Shown here in pieces: positions 1 through 13,196 of a stretch of 64,000 bases of DNA (positions are counted from its first letter, which is position 1; each line of letters begins with the position of its first letter). This DNA comes from Elysia chlorotica (lineage: Eukaryota > Mollusca > Gastropoda > Plakobranchidae). The notes beneath the pieces are model-generated. The model had not been told where the DNA came from. It was given only the letters and a program-made list of their open reading frames with translations, and ran no database searches. The position numbers and the translations under genes are program-made. The stretch covers positions 130,693-194,692 of the forward strand of contig RQTK01000522.1 of the NCBI GenBank assembly GCA_003991915.1, in the 5' to 3' direction.

Positions 1-118
<118 letters not shown>

Positions 119-139
119 AACAGTGGTGGATCAGTGATA

Positions 140-392
140 TGGTTTCTTACGGTCCAACATCAGCACCCCCTAGGCTATAATGCGGACCGTCTGACCATTT
201 ACCTCCTGCCCCACAGAGACAGTGCGGATATACCAGGACTTCTGTCTGAGCCGGTCACATCATACAGACACTGATCCAACCAGTAGGAGACGGAATTGGA
301 CAAATACATTCTTTCGCGATTGTTGGTTTTGAACAGGGGACTTTCTTATTAGGAGACAAATGCTCTACCAAGTAACTGTGCTGCATACGATT
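140..392 (-). mobile_element. tRNA-derived SINE, near full length (minus strand)
   Basis: On the minus strand: ACTTGGTAGAGCATTTGTC (A-box) and CCTGTTCAAAACC (B-box), then the shared body with CAGTGTCTGTATGATGTGAC and CCGCACTGTCTC, ending GTTGGACCGTAAG. Confidence 0.7.
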
Positions 393-1223
393 CTACTTTA
401 TTAAAAGCTACACAATTAGAGCACACTCATACCTCCCTTTATACCTGCATTTGGCAACATGTATGTATCGGATAAGGCAACTTATGACTCTTAACCTTCA
501 ACGTATGTCGGGATTTTTAAATTTTTAAAGGGGAAAACTGAAGTGGTGGGGCTGTAAAGAAAAACCGCAGGCGGTTAAAAAAAAACAAAAAACCAAATGC
601 TTTACATTCGGGGTTGTTTTCCTTCTAAAATTGTATGCATTACACAACTATCCATATTCTAAATATCTATTGACTTTGAAAAAAAAAAAGGGGGGGGGGT
701 ACATTGACTGAAATCCCACGACGTACAAGGTGAGGTTACATACTATACAAAACACATTTCATAATTATTAGGGTACCAGTAAAGAAGTTTTGCATACACC
801 GGTGGCTTAGCCCAGGTCTGGTACTTAGAGAATTAACCTCGGTTCCCATCAAACCTTTCATACTGTATAGAATCCCAAACTAGTCACCCTTTGAAAGAAA
901 CCTGTGAAGCAATGACTATAATATTATTAAAATTTTTGTTGACCCGGTTTGCAACTTTTGATACCCAATCTGGGCCGGAGTGCGTGCGTCTTAAGCTTGT
1001 TACCATTGTGTAAGTAAAATGTACATGTGCCTCTAAAATAGTTTGGCCTGAGGTTCATGTACCTCTAAAATAGTTTGGCCTCAGTTTTTTTAGTCCATGA
1101 TTCTTTCTTCCCATACTGCGTTGTGTTCGCAATCTCCCATGTCAGAGAATGAAGTCGTTGGTTTTCCATGATGGCTTGAATGGTATGTATTTTAATGGTC
1201 TGAATATTACATGTTTTCTCTCC
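393..1223. other. No gene seen
   Basis: AT-rich non-coding sequence with a short A/G homopolymer run near 680-700, a possible degraded tRNA-like SINE head near 790-850, and a 25-30 base direct repeat (TGTACCTCTAAAATAGTTTGGCCT-type) near 1028-1083. No convincing coding frame. Confidence 0.6.
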
Positions 1224-1225
1224 CC

Positions 1226-1509
<284 letters not shown>

Positions 1510-3149
1510 CCCATCTTTATTTGTTATCGTAGAAATCCATTTACCTCCTATAGTTATTAATTTTCATCCCTCTTCCATCATTACTATAGTCATCATCGCT
1601 ACATTGTATCACAAAACTCTATTAAAAAGCCCTTCCTCCTCCTCCTCCTCTCCTTCCTTCCTCACTCTCTCTATTTCACTTGTTCACTTACACAATCCTA
1701 CCTTCTCTTCCTGACAAATTTCACCCTCATCATTTGCATTGCTCAATTTACCACTGTCCCGATACATTTTAAAAACGTTGTCATATATTCATGTTAAATT
1801 CATGTTAAAAAAATTACAATTGTTTGAGAGACAAAAAAACTTGGACAACATAGTGTGTAAAACACGCGTCTTTATCTGACTCCTGTAACGTCTAGTAGTC
1901 AGACATGTGATGGGAAGAATGTTGAAGACATGGTTGTTTCTTCTTCTTAAGTTTAAGTTTGAAAGTTACGTGAAACCGTTCAAATTAATGCGAGTAACCA
2001 GTAAGCCAACTATCGCGATAGGAGAGCGGGACTAACGTGTTATTTTTTCATTTCATGACGATAAGCGAAGGATTAGCGTGTTCTTGTTAAAATGTCTTAA
2101 CCTACACAAAAAATCAACTTGGAACCGTAAGTACAACTTCGCGGTAGCTTACAACGTGTCAGACTATGCGATAAAACAAACTTAGGACGAGTTGTAAGCT
2201 ACCGATGATTAGTCTTGCACGCAGCTAATAAGTAGAGCGATACATTATCATTATCATATTATACGTGTAAACCGTACCCTTGTAATATTATACCCGTGTT
2301 TACACCGTTGCCACAGTAAATGGACAGTCATATAATTTGGGATTTAGCCAGCGTTTGAAACCTCAATAAAAAAAAGGTAAATAAAGTTTAACAATATACA
2401 GTGTACATGTATGTAGATTTTTGTGATGTAAATTTTAGCATTGAAGTGTAAGCTCTTAATCCATTAAAATACTTCGGGCAAACTTCTCTAAAAATAATAT
2501 TAAACATTGTAATTCTTATTTTTTTCTGTCGTTGTCGGAGACCTGTCTGTAGTTCTAAATTGTAATGCCTTCTGAAAAGAGTATGAGTCATATGGCATAA
2601 ATAAATGTAGAAACGAACTCATAATTCAGAAATTGTTGTTGTTGTTTCCGGGTTTGCCTATCTATTTTCCCCTTTTTGATGAGTATGAAAACCACAAATG
2701 TTGTAGTGGTTGTTGCGATTGGATTGTTTAAAGCACAGCAAAAAACAACATTTGGCGGTAATGGCATGGAGTAAAGACCGTTTGTATCACATGTACTAAT
2801 TATAATTTACATTCGCTTACATGATTAGAGAATGGGGAGAAAGGATCGTTTATGAATGTTCTTATTTATTTCATCAGAGGGTGGGACTCTTATGAATGTG
2901 TTTACAACTCTGTTTCTTTCTGCATCAAATTATATATACCTGTCCCCATGTTTGTCATATCCGTACCCGCTGTCTGCCTGTTTTTCTCTCTATTTGTATC
3001 TATCGTGTTATCTTTCGACTTGTTCCTTACTGGTTGTATCGGTGGTGTCATTACAAACTAAAAAGCCATGAAATAATTATGATTGTAGCACCGCTCCGTC
3101 CACAAGTTAGTTTTGGGACGCGTCTTTGATAAAAGAAAAGGGCCCGCTG
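1510..3149. other. No gene seen
   Basis: AT-rich, with a 14-base perfect inverted repeat at 2142-2155/2191-2204 and short pyrimidine runs. No supported coding region. Confidence 0.6.
2142..2204. other. Stem-loop with 14-base perfect arms
   Basis: CGGTAGCTTACAAC pairs perfectly with GTTGTAAGCTACCG across a 35-base loop, and three more pairs form inside a small bulge. Function unknown. Confidence 0.6.
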
Positions 3150-3408
3150 TAACTGGTTGAGTTGAGTTGGTTTAACGTCCAACTTCAGCACTATATAGGC
3201 TATATATTGTGGACGGGCCCAAAGACTGATGTCTGACAATTTTATGTGCTGCCATACACGATACAGGGCGGGGATACCATGACTCATGTCTCAACTGGTC
3301 ACATTAAACTGACACCGACCCAACCAGTAGGGATTGGCATCACCAAGGCTCGAACCACATAACTTTTGCACCGGAAGCCGATGTTCTACCCCGGGGCCAC
3401 CGCCCTTC
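3150..3408 (-). mobile_element. tRNA-derived SINE, full length (minus strand)
   Basis: On the minus strand: head GGGGTAGAACATCGGCTTCC, B-box GGTTCGAGCC, central body GTCGGTGTCAGTTTAATGTG and GACATGAGTCATGGTATCC, then TATAGTGCTGAAGTTGGACG. Good reference copy. Confidence 0.8.
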
Positions 3409-5144
3409 CCTCCCCTTTTGTTGCAACAGAGTCCAGTGCGAAAAGGAACACGATGGGTAAGAGGAATCTTTACCGGGTTCCAATCGTATATCAATGCTAT
3501 AATTACGTGGCCAATCATATGACCGATCAGAAAATCCCATGTCTAAGGGACGTGATTATGTCACCCGTTATTGTCAAATGGATCGCAAAGCCTGTAAAGT
3601 CTGGTTGCTGTCAATAGACGTTAATTAAGGAACTAACCAAACAAACCAAACCAAACTGTAATGTCTTGATGTTAGCAGATTTTCTTCTCAAAAACTGTAT
3701 GTTATTTACTTAGAAGCGGCATCTGAGTGTCGAGGAATAATTGGATTTTGCGCAGTACAAAAGAGGTAACAGCGTTTCTAGCTCTGCCAGGTCACATGGG
3801 CGACCAATACTTCATCGGAAAAAAACAAAACAAACAACAAACAATCTTTGCTATTGCACGAGAAAAGAGAGAATGACACACTTTAGTGAGTTAAGATAAG
3901 CATAAGGTGTTTCTGTGAACATGGTGGGAGTTGGGTGAGATGGGGTGGGGTGGGGGTAAATCCAACAAATTACTCGGGCCACGCCTTTTTTTATTCTTTT
4001 CCCCGGGCTCACTCATAATAATCGGTAATTTCTTTTTTGTTTTAATCCCTTCAGATTATTCTGCAGTATTCGTATTCCGTTCAAAAGCATTAAGGTAAAC
4101 CAGCAAAATCCAAGTTCCAAACCTTCAAGCCCGTCGTGTATTGTGTTCTAATTTCCACTATCGCTAGGCTTATTATCTTTTTTAGTGTGTCAAGAGATAG
4201 CAATGTGCTGGTTTTTGTGTGAACATGGTCTCTGCGCATTTCATTGCAGGAACTATCTTTGTTCTAATTGTATGGACACCTAAATCAGTTTGTGTAGATC
4301 TTCTTTTGGTTTCCTTCTTAATACTGTGTTTTCAAGGGGCTGTCGCCTATCTAAGAATTCAGTTTAAACGTGTTTCACCCAGATCTTCGCTGTTTCTGAG
4401 GATTGGATAATGATTATTGTAAAAAGTGTGAGTGTACTGTATATTTCATCATGATCTAATGTGCAACCATATAATTAGGTATACCTTAATATTGTGGTGT
4501 GCACACCTTAAGGAAATAGAAAGGGGTGGGTGGGTAGGGGACAAATAAGGGCTTGCTGTATTATAATTATTCACTTAGTGATTTGTATAAAGTATATGTG
4601 CTTATGTGAAGTGAAATCGGGTATTATCATGTTAAAGGCCTACATTTATTGATGCCAAAATATTTCAATATGCATGCCAAAAATAATAATAATAAAACAA
4701 TTTAAAAAGTCGACAATGCACCAAAGCGAAGGATGTAAATCCTCCTTTACTTTTTTCAACAACGTTTTCAGTTGGTCTTTTCTCGATTGCTGGTAATTTT
4801 AACGCTTCAACACATATTATTTTATTATACATTTGGAATTGGCATAGCTTATTATTTTTGCTTTGGCTTTACGCAAATCGAGTGATTTTTTGCCCACAAA
4901 AAAGATCAACGAACTAAGTAATTAAATAACTTTAGCAACGTAAAAAACGTTAGCAACCTTGTTGAAATATGCCAACTCGAGAAGGGTAACGCAGAAACCA
5001 GGGAGAAGGTGATCCATTGCTGAATTATTTTCCTTACCCACCCCTGGTTTGTACTCAAGGTAGATAATTCACGTTTTAAATAAAATTACTCATTAGTTAC
5101 AATTTTGAAGCGAAGAGAATTTCATACTTAATGAATAAAAAAAA
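3409..5144. other. No gene seen
   Basis: AT-rich intergenic sequence. Short open frames lack domain content and coding bias. Confidence 0.6.
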
Positions 5145-5620
5145 AGACAAGGTATCCCCGCCCTGTCTTGTGTATGGCGACACATAAATTTATCAGACGT
5201 CAGTTTTGGGGTCCGTCCACAATATAGCCTATAATAGTTCCTACGTTGGACGTTAAACCAACTCAATTGACCTCAATGTGAAACGTCAGACCTTAAAATC
5301 CCCGATTTTTTACCTTCATTGGAACATTACGTGGTTATGGCATCCTCAACAGATTTGAACAGTGGACGAATCTAATTGCACATAAAATTATCAGTCGTCA
5401 ACTTAGGGTCCGTCCGCAATATAGCCGATACAGTACTGACGTTGGACGTTAAATCAAGTCAACTCAATGTGAAACATAACACCTTAAAATCCCTGGTTCT
5501 TGACCTTCATTGCACCATTATGTGGTTACGGCATCCACAACAGGTTTGAAGAGGGGACACATTTATTTTTACTCCTGTAATCCTCACTCTGTATTGAGCG
5601 CATGATTTCATACTTAATAT
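5145..5620 (+). repeat. Tandem composite: two units of SINE 3' body plus an unnamed 100-base repeat
   Basis: Unit A (about 5196-5384) and unit B (about 5385-5580) each contain a SINE body piece (GGGGTCCGTCCACAATATAG / AGGGTCCGTCCGCAATATAG, CGTTGGACGTTAAA) followed by ATGTGAAAC, CCTTAAAATCCC, GACCTTCATTG, and CAACAG-TTTGAA. The second component recurs alone at 6134-6260. Confidence 0.75.
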
Positions 5621-5893
5621 ATTGAAAAAGAATCGTATGTTGTTTTTAAAGTAATATATTTGTCACATAGATAAAATTACCGCACCTTTTGAGTAAGTGT
5701 CCATGTCTGTCTCTTTTATACAACAATAAATAGTTTGCAATTTTGACTGCGCGGCTCTCACGAGGCGATTCGCATGCGTTTGTAATTGTAGCTTGGTTGC
5801 GTCATAATTATTTTTTTTTTATAACATGTAAGCCCCTTGTCACGTCATTTTGTGGTTAAAGTTGCTCCATCTTGAAATGTGGCAATGGAAAGA

Positions 5894-5982
5894 ACAACAA
5901 CAATATCTACAACAACAACAGCAACAGCAGCTACATTACCACCACCACCACCACCACCACCACCACCACCATCACCACCACC

Positions 5983-6017
<35 letters not shown>

Positions 6018-6021
6018 AAAC
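5894..6021. repeat. (CAA)n / (CAC)n compound microsatellite
   Basis: CAA and CAG units, a pure CAC block at about 5939-5981, then pure CAA. Spurious Gln/His and Val/Gly frames result. Confidence 0.97.
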
Positions 6022-6133
6022 AGCACCAAAAAAAAAGAAATATAAATGAAACACCTGTAAGGGAAATTTATAGTGTATCTACTTTATTATTATATACTTA
6101 TTATGCATATCATGCCAGAAGTCTTTCAAATTC

Positions 6134-6260
6134 TATGTGAAACGTTTGTCCCTGACCTACATTTATTACATACCTTGCGGCAACCTCAACAGGTTTGAAC
6201 AGTGGGAAATGTATTTGCACTTCTGTAATCCTCATTATTCTGTCGTTATTTTCTTTAAAG
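6134..6260 (+). repeat. Third copy of the 100-base repeat seen in the 5.3-5.6 kb composite
   Basis: Shares ATGTGAAACGT, GGCAACCTCAACAGGTTTGA and CTTCTGTAATCCTCA with 5270-5390 and 5461-5600, here without adjoining SINE sequence. Confidence 0.65.
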
Positions 6261-6261
6261 G

Positions 6262-7837
6262 TGTATAAAAATATATATCAGAATAAGCTACGGAACTTGC
6301 ATACCTTTTGTGTTAATATTTCACTTTTAATAGAAATATGCCCCCCAATCCCGCCCATTTCCCTTCGGTACTCTCTTGCTTTCTTACTTGTTCAAATCGT
6401 GTTAGGCTGTCAGGTAAGAAAAATTACTATCATCAAAACGAAATATCCAGATCTTTGTCGAATATGACATGTAAACTTACCACTAATGACAATGGTCATA
6501 AAGTTTATTCTTTTTTTTTTTACTGAAGGAAACCTGTATTTGAAACATTGTCTGTTTACTGGAATTCCCCAAGTTCGCCATTCCCAAATTTTCTGTGCGA
6601 CAAATTGTGTAGAGGAAAATAGGTCCAGGTGCACCATATGTCTTCGAAGTAGCCTTGTGGCTGCGTGGATATGTACTTTAAAGCAGGTGTCTTGGGTTCT
6701 ATCAATCAGGTCGTCTTGTTCAATATTGGATACGTCGGTGCAGGTGTGATGGTCATGGACATTGTGCCCTCCAGATTCAGGGTTGGCGTGCCGTTTGTTT
6801 CCATGTCAAAAGGTCCTGCGCCAGTCTGTGGTTTACATGTAGCTGGGGCCCTGTCCACTATTTTATGTCGTCGTACCCACATATTATAAAATTTAGGAGC
6901 AGATTAGAAAAACACGATATAGGAGTCATCCCAAAAATATACACTTTCAAGAAAAAACAATCGCTCCCTTTTCATGGAAACAAGCTTAGGACGCGTTCAC
7001 GATTGATATTTTCCACAACCAATACTAAAAAATTGGACGCGCATGATAAAAATACGTACCATTTACCTGTTCCATCAAATTACAATACTTAAATTTAACT
7101 CGGCGCCATATTGCGCAGCTTGTGCACAAAACTGCACATTTTTTTCGGAATGCAAATGTATGTTCTCTGTACACTTCCGAAGGGCTGTTTGTGCTTCTGC
7201 GAACTCTACATCCTGTGGTCGTACCACTTCCTCTGGGTCTGCCTCTCCCTCCTCTTCCTTCTATTCTGCCTGTTAATATTGTTTGAACGAGGCTGTCATG
7301 CCTTGATATGTGGCCAAAATAAGACAGTCTGTTATGCCGTATACTTTTTATTAATTCTCTTTTATTTTTTTTTCTTCTTAATTTCTTATTTTTTCATACA
7401 TTATATATTAGTTATCTTCTTATGCCGGTATAATATGACCCGCTTGAACTGAAGTTCTGCTTTCCATGCTGTCCTCGCTTTCTGTCTCTATGTGGCAGCA
7501 ACGTAAAATCGTCTTGAAACTCGCCGCCGTTAGGGATCCTGCTTGCGAACCGAGTAGACGTTAACACTAACTACGATGCATCCTGTCAAGCATTGTTTGT
7601 TTCGTTCCTCAATTCTTCCCAGGACAACCTGCCGATCTGGTGCAAGTAGCGTTTTTTTTTTTCTTTCTTTTTTTCTTTTTTTTTTTCCTACATACATGTA
7701 ATCTTGAGTTGTCACCTGTCAGTCACCATACTGTAATCATAAAGCCTTCTTGCACTGGTTTTTTTTTTCAACTGAAGGCAACTCGTCTCTCGTCTCCCAT
7801 AGTGCACCTGTCAAATTGTATGTGTATTTGTGAACCT
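6262..7837. other. No gene supported
   Basis: Mixed AT-rich sequence with T-runs near 7650-7690. A hydrophobic frame near 7111-7452 has no ATG start, no homology I recognise and a T-rich cause, so it is not called. Confidence 0.55.
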
Positions 7838-8015
7838 GTTGGGTCGATGTTAGTATAATATGCCCATGTGGCCGACTGAGACAGGAGTCTACGTCTCTCC
7901 GCCCAGTCTCGTTTGTGGCAGCACATACAGTTGCCAGACGCCAGCCTTAGAGCCCGTCTACAATATAATCTAAAATAATTATAGTGTTGATGTTGGACGT
8001 TAAGCAATCATCTCA
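7838..8015 (+). mobile_element. SINE body, head-truncated
   Basis: Contains GTTGGGTCGATGTTAGTATA, GTGGCCGACTGAGACAGGAG, CAGTCTCGTTTGTGGCAGCA and TGTTGATGTTGGACGTTAAG. Confidence 0.7.
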
Positions 8016-8264
8016 AAATCAAACCGAACCATAGCCGTGAAGATTTTTCTGTAATGGTGATTTTAATAATTATTATTTTGTCTTTGAACTAGGACGGTAA
8101 ATACAACGGTGATAAAAAAAAAAAAAAAAGAAAGCTTGTACCCCCAAGTAAATGTAAGAATTACTGCCAGGACTACTCTTAGTCCAGGGGCGAAGTTTAT
8201 TGACCGTTGTCTCATCTCACAACCCCTACCTCTTAGGACTCCTCCCGCAAGTAGCATAGTTTTC

Positions 8265-8390
8265 GACGATAAACTGAGACAGGTGGCCTGGTATCCCGCA
8301 CAGTCCACGTGTTGCAGTACATAACACTCTCAAACGTTAATCTTGGGATCCGTCCACGGTATAGTCTAGGTGTTGGAACTTAAAGGTAAC
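8265..8390 (+). mobile_element. SINE body, degenerate
   Basis: Contains GAGACAGGTGGCCTGGTATC, CCGCACAGTCCACGTG, TTGGGATCCGTCCACGGTAT and GGTGTTGGAACTTAAAGG. More diverged than other copies. Confidence 0.55.
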
Positions 8391-8837
8391 GTTATGAAAT
8401 CATCAAACCGACTATACAACCAGCTAGCTGAAACATTAATCTGTCGCCTGCTAATGCTATATAGCAATATGTCCCGGCTCGCACAAGGTCAACAAGACAT
8501 GACCTGATGGTTTGTAATGCCGGCCATAAAATACATACTACATAACATATTATTATTTGTATCATCTGCCCTTATCCTCAACTCAACACAAACTCTCGAA
8601 ATGTCAAGCGTTGCAGAGAGACTGGACGCCAAAGGATAGGTGGTCAAGTTGATTTGCAACAGCGGACAATTGGACCTGTGCGGGTTTGGAAGTTTTTGGG
8701 GTGGGGGGGGGGGGGGGGTTAAGATAAAAGGCGTGTACAGGTATACTGTAATATCATTTTTTTTTATAACTAGAGTTTGTAACAAACTGTGTCATAATTT
8801 TGACCCCACTCGCGAGTTTTGAAAATGAAGTGAAATT

Positions 8838-8915
8838 GCATCTCTCTTTCTATGTCTCTCTCTACCGATCTATCTATCTATCTATATATCTATCTATCTA
8901 TCTATCAATCTATCC

Positions 8916-8985
<70 letters not shown>

Positions 8986-9060
8986 ATATCTATCTATCTA
9001 TCTATCAATCTATCCATATATCTATAGGAATCTTTCTATTTATATATCTGTCTATCTCCC
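8838..9060. repeat. (TATC)n microsatellite
   Basis: Mostly TCTA units from about 8864 to 9050 with minor interruptions. Confidence 0.97.
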
Positions 9061-10008
9061 TTTTACTCTCCCAGATGATGCAAAACATTGTTGCCTCGCT
9101 AAAACCGAGTCTTACTCTTAGGGCCATGATGTATGAGGGCGACCTCATGTCTTTGATTAAAATAAATTGTCACCAGACCGTGGTAATTTTGTTTTGGACG
9201 TATAGATCTAGTGGGTTCCCGTGTCATAAATCCGCGATGTTTTGACAGAAAAGACCACACCGGTGTATTCCTTTCTGTATTCTCTGAATCTCCGTTTTCC
9301 CCTTTAGCAAAAATGGATCGGGGTATGGGGTGGGTGGTCTGGTGGGGTGTACAGAACTGTAGGGCCTACACATGCATAAAGGTCAGCGTGAAAATTACAC
9401 GGGTCAGCGGTTTATGACTTGTCTTGCGAGGAGCAATGCACTTGAGGTTATCACTCGATGCCAGGTGAATGGCGGAGAACCCTCTCGTATTGCTTTAACA
9501 ACACTTTCTGCTTTTTCATTCATTGTTCGCTCATAATAATTATTTAAAAATTGTGTTTCCTGTCTATTCGTTACGGCCCGTTATCGTTGGTTTATGTATA
9601 CAATACAGGACGTTTAAAGATAACCTTGGAGTTTTTTTTTTTTTTTTTTTTTGGGGGGGGGGGGGGGTGCGACTGTTGTAATAACAGAGTCTGAGTGTTA
9701 AGAGATAAAAGAAACATGTGTAATAGGAAAGGGGGGGGGGGCGAAATTTCCTAAAACTTGAACGGCCCTCAATACTAAGGGCAATGAGTTATAGGAAGTT
9801 TTAAAGCTGCAACTAAGCTTTAAAAAATGCTGGTTTTCTCATCCTATGAAGTGTGTTTCGGGAAGTTTTAAAACCCATATTTAAATAATACTTTATACAT
9901 TGTAAGCTTAATTAAAAACAACAACAGCAACAACTTCTAAGCTTGTTGAATGAAGTAGCATTTCAAAATTCGCTGCATAATATTTTTGCTGGAATAACAC
10001 GTGCTAAT
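9061..10008. other. No gene seen; homopolymer runs
   Basis: Includes T-run followed by G-run at about 9632-9667 and a G-run near 9731-9740. A few near-repeated AGTTTTAAA phrases near 9790-9870. No coding evidence. Confidence 0.6.
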
Positions 10009-10035
10009 TGCTCTCTGTCTCTGGCTCTCTCTGTC

Positions 10036-10085
<50 letters not shown>

Positions 10086-10166
10086 GCTCTCTCTCTCCCC
10101 TTTTTCCTCTTTTTCTCTGTCCGTATGTCTCTGTGTCTCTTTCTTTCTCTCTCTTTCTCTATCTGC
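10009..10166. repeat. (TGTC)n / (CT)n microsatellite
   Basis: Ten or so TGTC units at about 10035-10078 within a longer CT-rich tract. Confidence 0.95.
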
Positions 10167-13136
10167 CATTGTATGAAATATGTTTTTTCTTATGTTTTAC
10201 GACCCTTATTTCTGTAGATAACACATCTAAAATTAAAGACACGTTAATGGGTTTTTTAAACTCTCAATATTGATTTATGATGATGGATTTTACTCTCGAC
10301 GTGTTAAGTGTATATTATGCCAAGTAAAACGTACAGCCCTATCTTTAATGTATCTTTTTAAGTATGTTTATTAGTAGCTTGCCAATTCACGTAGCAGAGA
10401 AAGGCTGTTTTTTTCTTCTTCTATGCACAGGTGCTTTATGACTAAATGCTTACTGGCCACTTTGTTTTAGTAATAATAACTCGTCCCTTACCTTTTCTGG
10501 CCTCTTGTTTTATATGTGGTTTGTGTATGTGTGTATGTTTGCTTTTAGAATTTTTTTCCTCCGCCTTGCATGAATGCCACCTGAAAACTCAGTATAGGTA
10601 TGCCTGATCATTTCTACACATAGTCATATTGGTTTGAACATTATAGAAGCTGGCTTCCCCCACTTTTTTTCTTCATTTGGAAAAACAAAAATTGCCAAAA
10701 TACCATAACTTTGGTTGAATTTATCTTTCTAAACCTTTAATAAAATTTCCGAAGGATCTCAAATTAATAATTAGAAGCTCATATAGCGTAAAATTTACTT
10801 TTCCTCTACTGGAATTTTCACTAATCAAATTAGTGTAAACGTTGATTTGTCATGTAGCCTATTTACGATTGTCGATTGCCCTCGCCACTTTCTTACACGT
10901 TATGTTATATATGTGCTTAGTGATTAATGAGCATACTTTGTCAATGTCATTCCAAAGATTTACAGACTAATGCATCGGCACCTCAATGTGTCGTCTATGT
11001 CAATCTTTCTCTATACCAATTCTACGACTTCTTAAACCATTCTTTTTCCCTCCACGACTACCACTATGGTCACTACATTGGCTACTTTACCACCACCACT
11101 AGCATTAACACCGCCACCACCACTACCACTTCCACTTATGATCGAGTGCGCTTTCATAGTCACAAGTTAAACTGGGTGCCGAATAAGATAAGATAGGATA
11201 TTCCTTTTTTTTCATCCCTCGTGCGGAAATTTAAAAAGTGGCATGTCCAAAAACACTTGTACCGTTTATACTTAAAAATATTAATTAAGAAAATGAGAAT
11301 CTGTAATATGAATATTAAAAAAGACATACTCATATTGAAAAAAAAAAGATCTGATATAGATCTATATCATGACTCGCGATAGAAACAAGTAATCTGAATT
11401 CATAATATAAATTCAAATCAATATAAAACTAGTTATACGCATCGTACTGAGCTATGTTTTGTAAACAAAAAATGGATAAAGCAAGAAACAATCAACCAAC
11501 AACACACACCAATATTAAAAAAAAGAATAGGTATAAGGGCGATATTGAGGCATCAGTTTATGTCTTATTTTGTAAATAACTCATTTACATTCGTCTAAAG
11601 GTTACCCTCGTAGGCTTATTTCTAAGCTTTACTAGCTAATCGAATCACCATTTTCGTTTATAGCCCTGTTATCCAGTCTTCAAGCTGCACTATCTGTTGT
11701 TTAACATCTGAGAATTGATGTAAGTGCTTATACTAATAACACGTTTGACGGTTTACCTTTACAGTGGAATCACATAACTAGTTGACAGTCATGCCCACGT
11801 GATAACTAATCGATTTAATCGTTCTTATCATTTCCGTGACGTTCGTACTTGGATCTTAGCACCACGATTGAGGAAATGATGACTGTGATTTCCTTTTTAT
11901 AATTATTATTTGATACATCTATGTATTTAAAGCCAACAGCAATTTTGTGTTGATGCGCTACCGTGCCTTGCAATTAAAATGTTTTAAGTAAAAATTGCCG
12001 CCCAACTCTTCCTTTTCGGTTGATTTCTCGTAAATGGTAAACACATAATGACATATCAATTCCATTCACGAAAACATGAGCGACGTCTTCCGTCACAATT
12101 TTAACTGCAAGAATGGTCGTAAATGTCCAAAGCTTTAAAGACATTGCTGGCATTGATAATTATTATTGTTTTTATTTTTTATTATTATATTGTATTTTGC
12201 GCATTTCGCATTATATTTACTTGTCATGAAAATGCGCTATAAAAATACAACGTATCACTGTTTGTTTTCCTTTCACATTTCTCTTCTTCCTCTTTTCTTC
12301 CTTTTGTTGTTGTAAATGTTGTTGTCGATGTTGTTGTTATTTTTTGTTGTCATTGCTGTTGTTGCTCTTCTTTTTCCTCCTCTCCTCCTTTTTCTATTGT
12401 TTTTGTTATTCTGGCATGGCAGTTCGTCCCACAAAGTTGTATTGACCTATTCGAGCCGGTTGCGGTCATCTAGTGCATTCAATAGTAATGAAACCTTTCG
12501 ACCAGGAAGATTAGAGGTCTATGGTTTTGATACTGTGACACTCGACAGTTAAAGCCCGATAACTATTGTGACATAATGTAGAATGGAGCGCAGCACCATT
12601 GGATGCTTGATCTTTAACAGCTTATGCAATAAAAATTAAACCAGCTGTTAAGTTATCAGGGTGTTATTAGTGTCACTATACATTTAAATCTCTTGACCAT
12701 TGGGAGACAAAGCGAAGATAATTCAAAGTCAGGGAAAGCATAGGAGTCATTATATAACTCATGACTTAAGAGCTAGACGTCTCTGTCTGTCTTCTTTATC
12801 CATATCGCGATAGTACTTTCATATTCTCAGATCATTCGTGGGTTATTTCCTCCTGTTATTTTTTTTGTTCCATTGTTTATGTGCTTATGTTCCACCTGCA
12901 TATATATGTACCGTACGTATATTCTGTTGATAAAATTATTACGCTGTGGAAAACTGTGAAGACTTCATTGCATTCTATGAGATGCATTTAAATGATTGTA
13001 TTTTTGTTTTGTTTTACATACATATTTCATGTTCGTCAGTTGGCTGTTTTGACTCGTATATTATTCCAAACCCAAAAACACAAATTTATAAGGATTTGAG
13101 AAGAGGTTCAAAAACAATATCAGCGCAAATTAACAC
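10167..13136. other. No gene seen
   Basis: AT-rich intergenic sequence with a perfect 16-base palindrome near 11353 (GATATAGATCTATATC), CAC-rich text near 11088-11130 and GTT-rich text near 12305-12365. No frame has domain content. Confidence 0.55.
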
Positions 13137-13137
13137 A

Positions 13138-13180
<43 letters not shown>

Positions 13181-13196
13181 CTTGTTCTTGTTCTTG
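13137..13196. repeat. (GTT)n / (CTT)n microsatellite
   Basis: About 14 TGT units followed by CTTGTT units. Confidence 0.95.

Noticed and set aside
785-850. Possible tRNA-like head (GGTGGCTTAGCCCAGGTCTGG)
   Set aside because: Weak B-box and no body; left as a remark in the interval entry.
5845-6140. Gln/His-rich and Val/Gly-rich open frames
   Set aside because: Translations of the CAA/CAC microsatellite.
7111-7452. Hydrophobic 113-residue frame on the plus strand
   Set aside because: No ATG start (begins TTG), T-rich sequence alone explains the hydrophobicity, no splice or homology support.
8800-9121. Ser/Ile/Tyr-Leu repeat frames
   Set aside because: Translations of (TATC)n.
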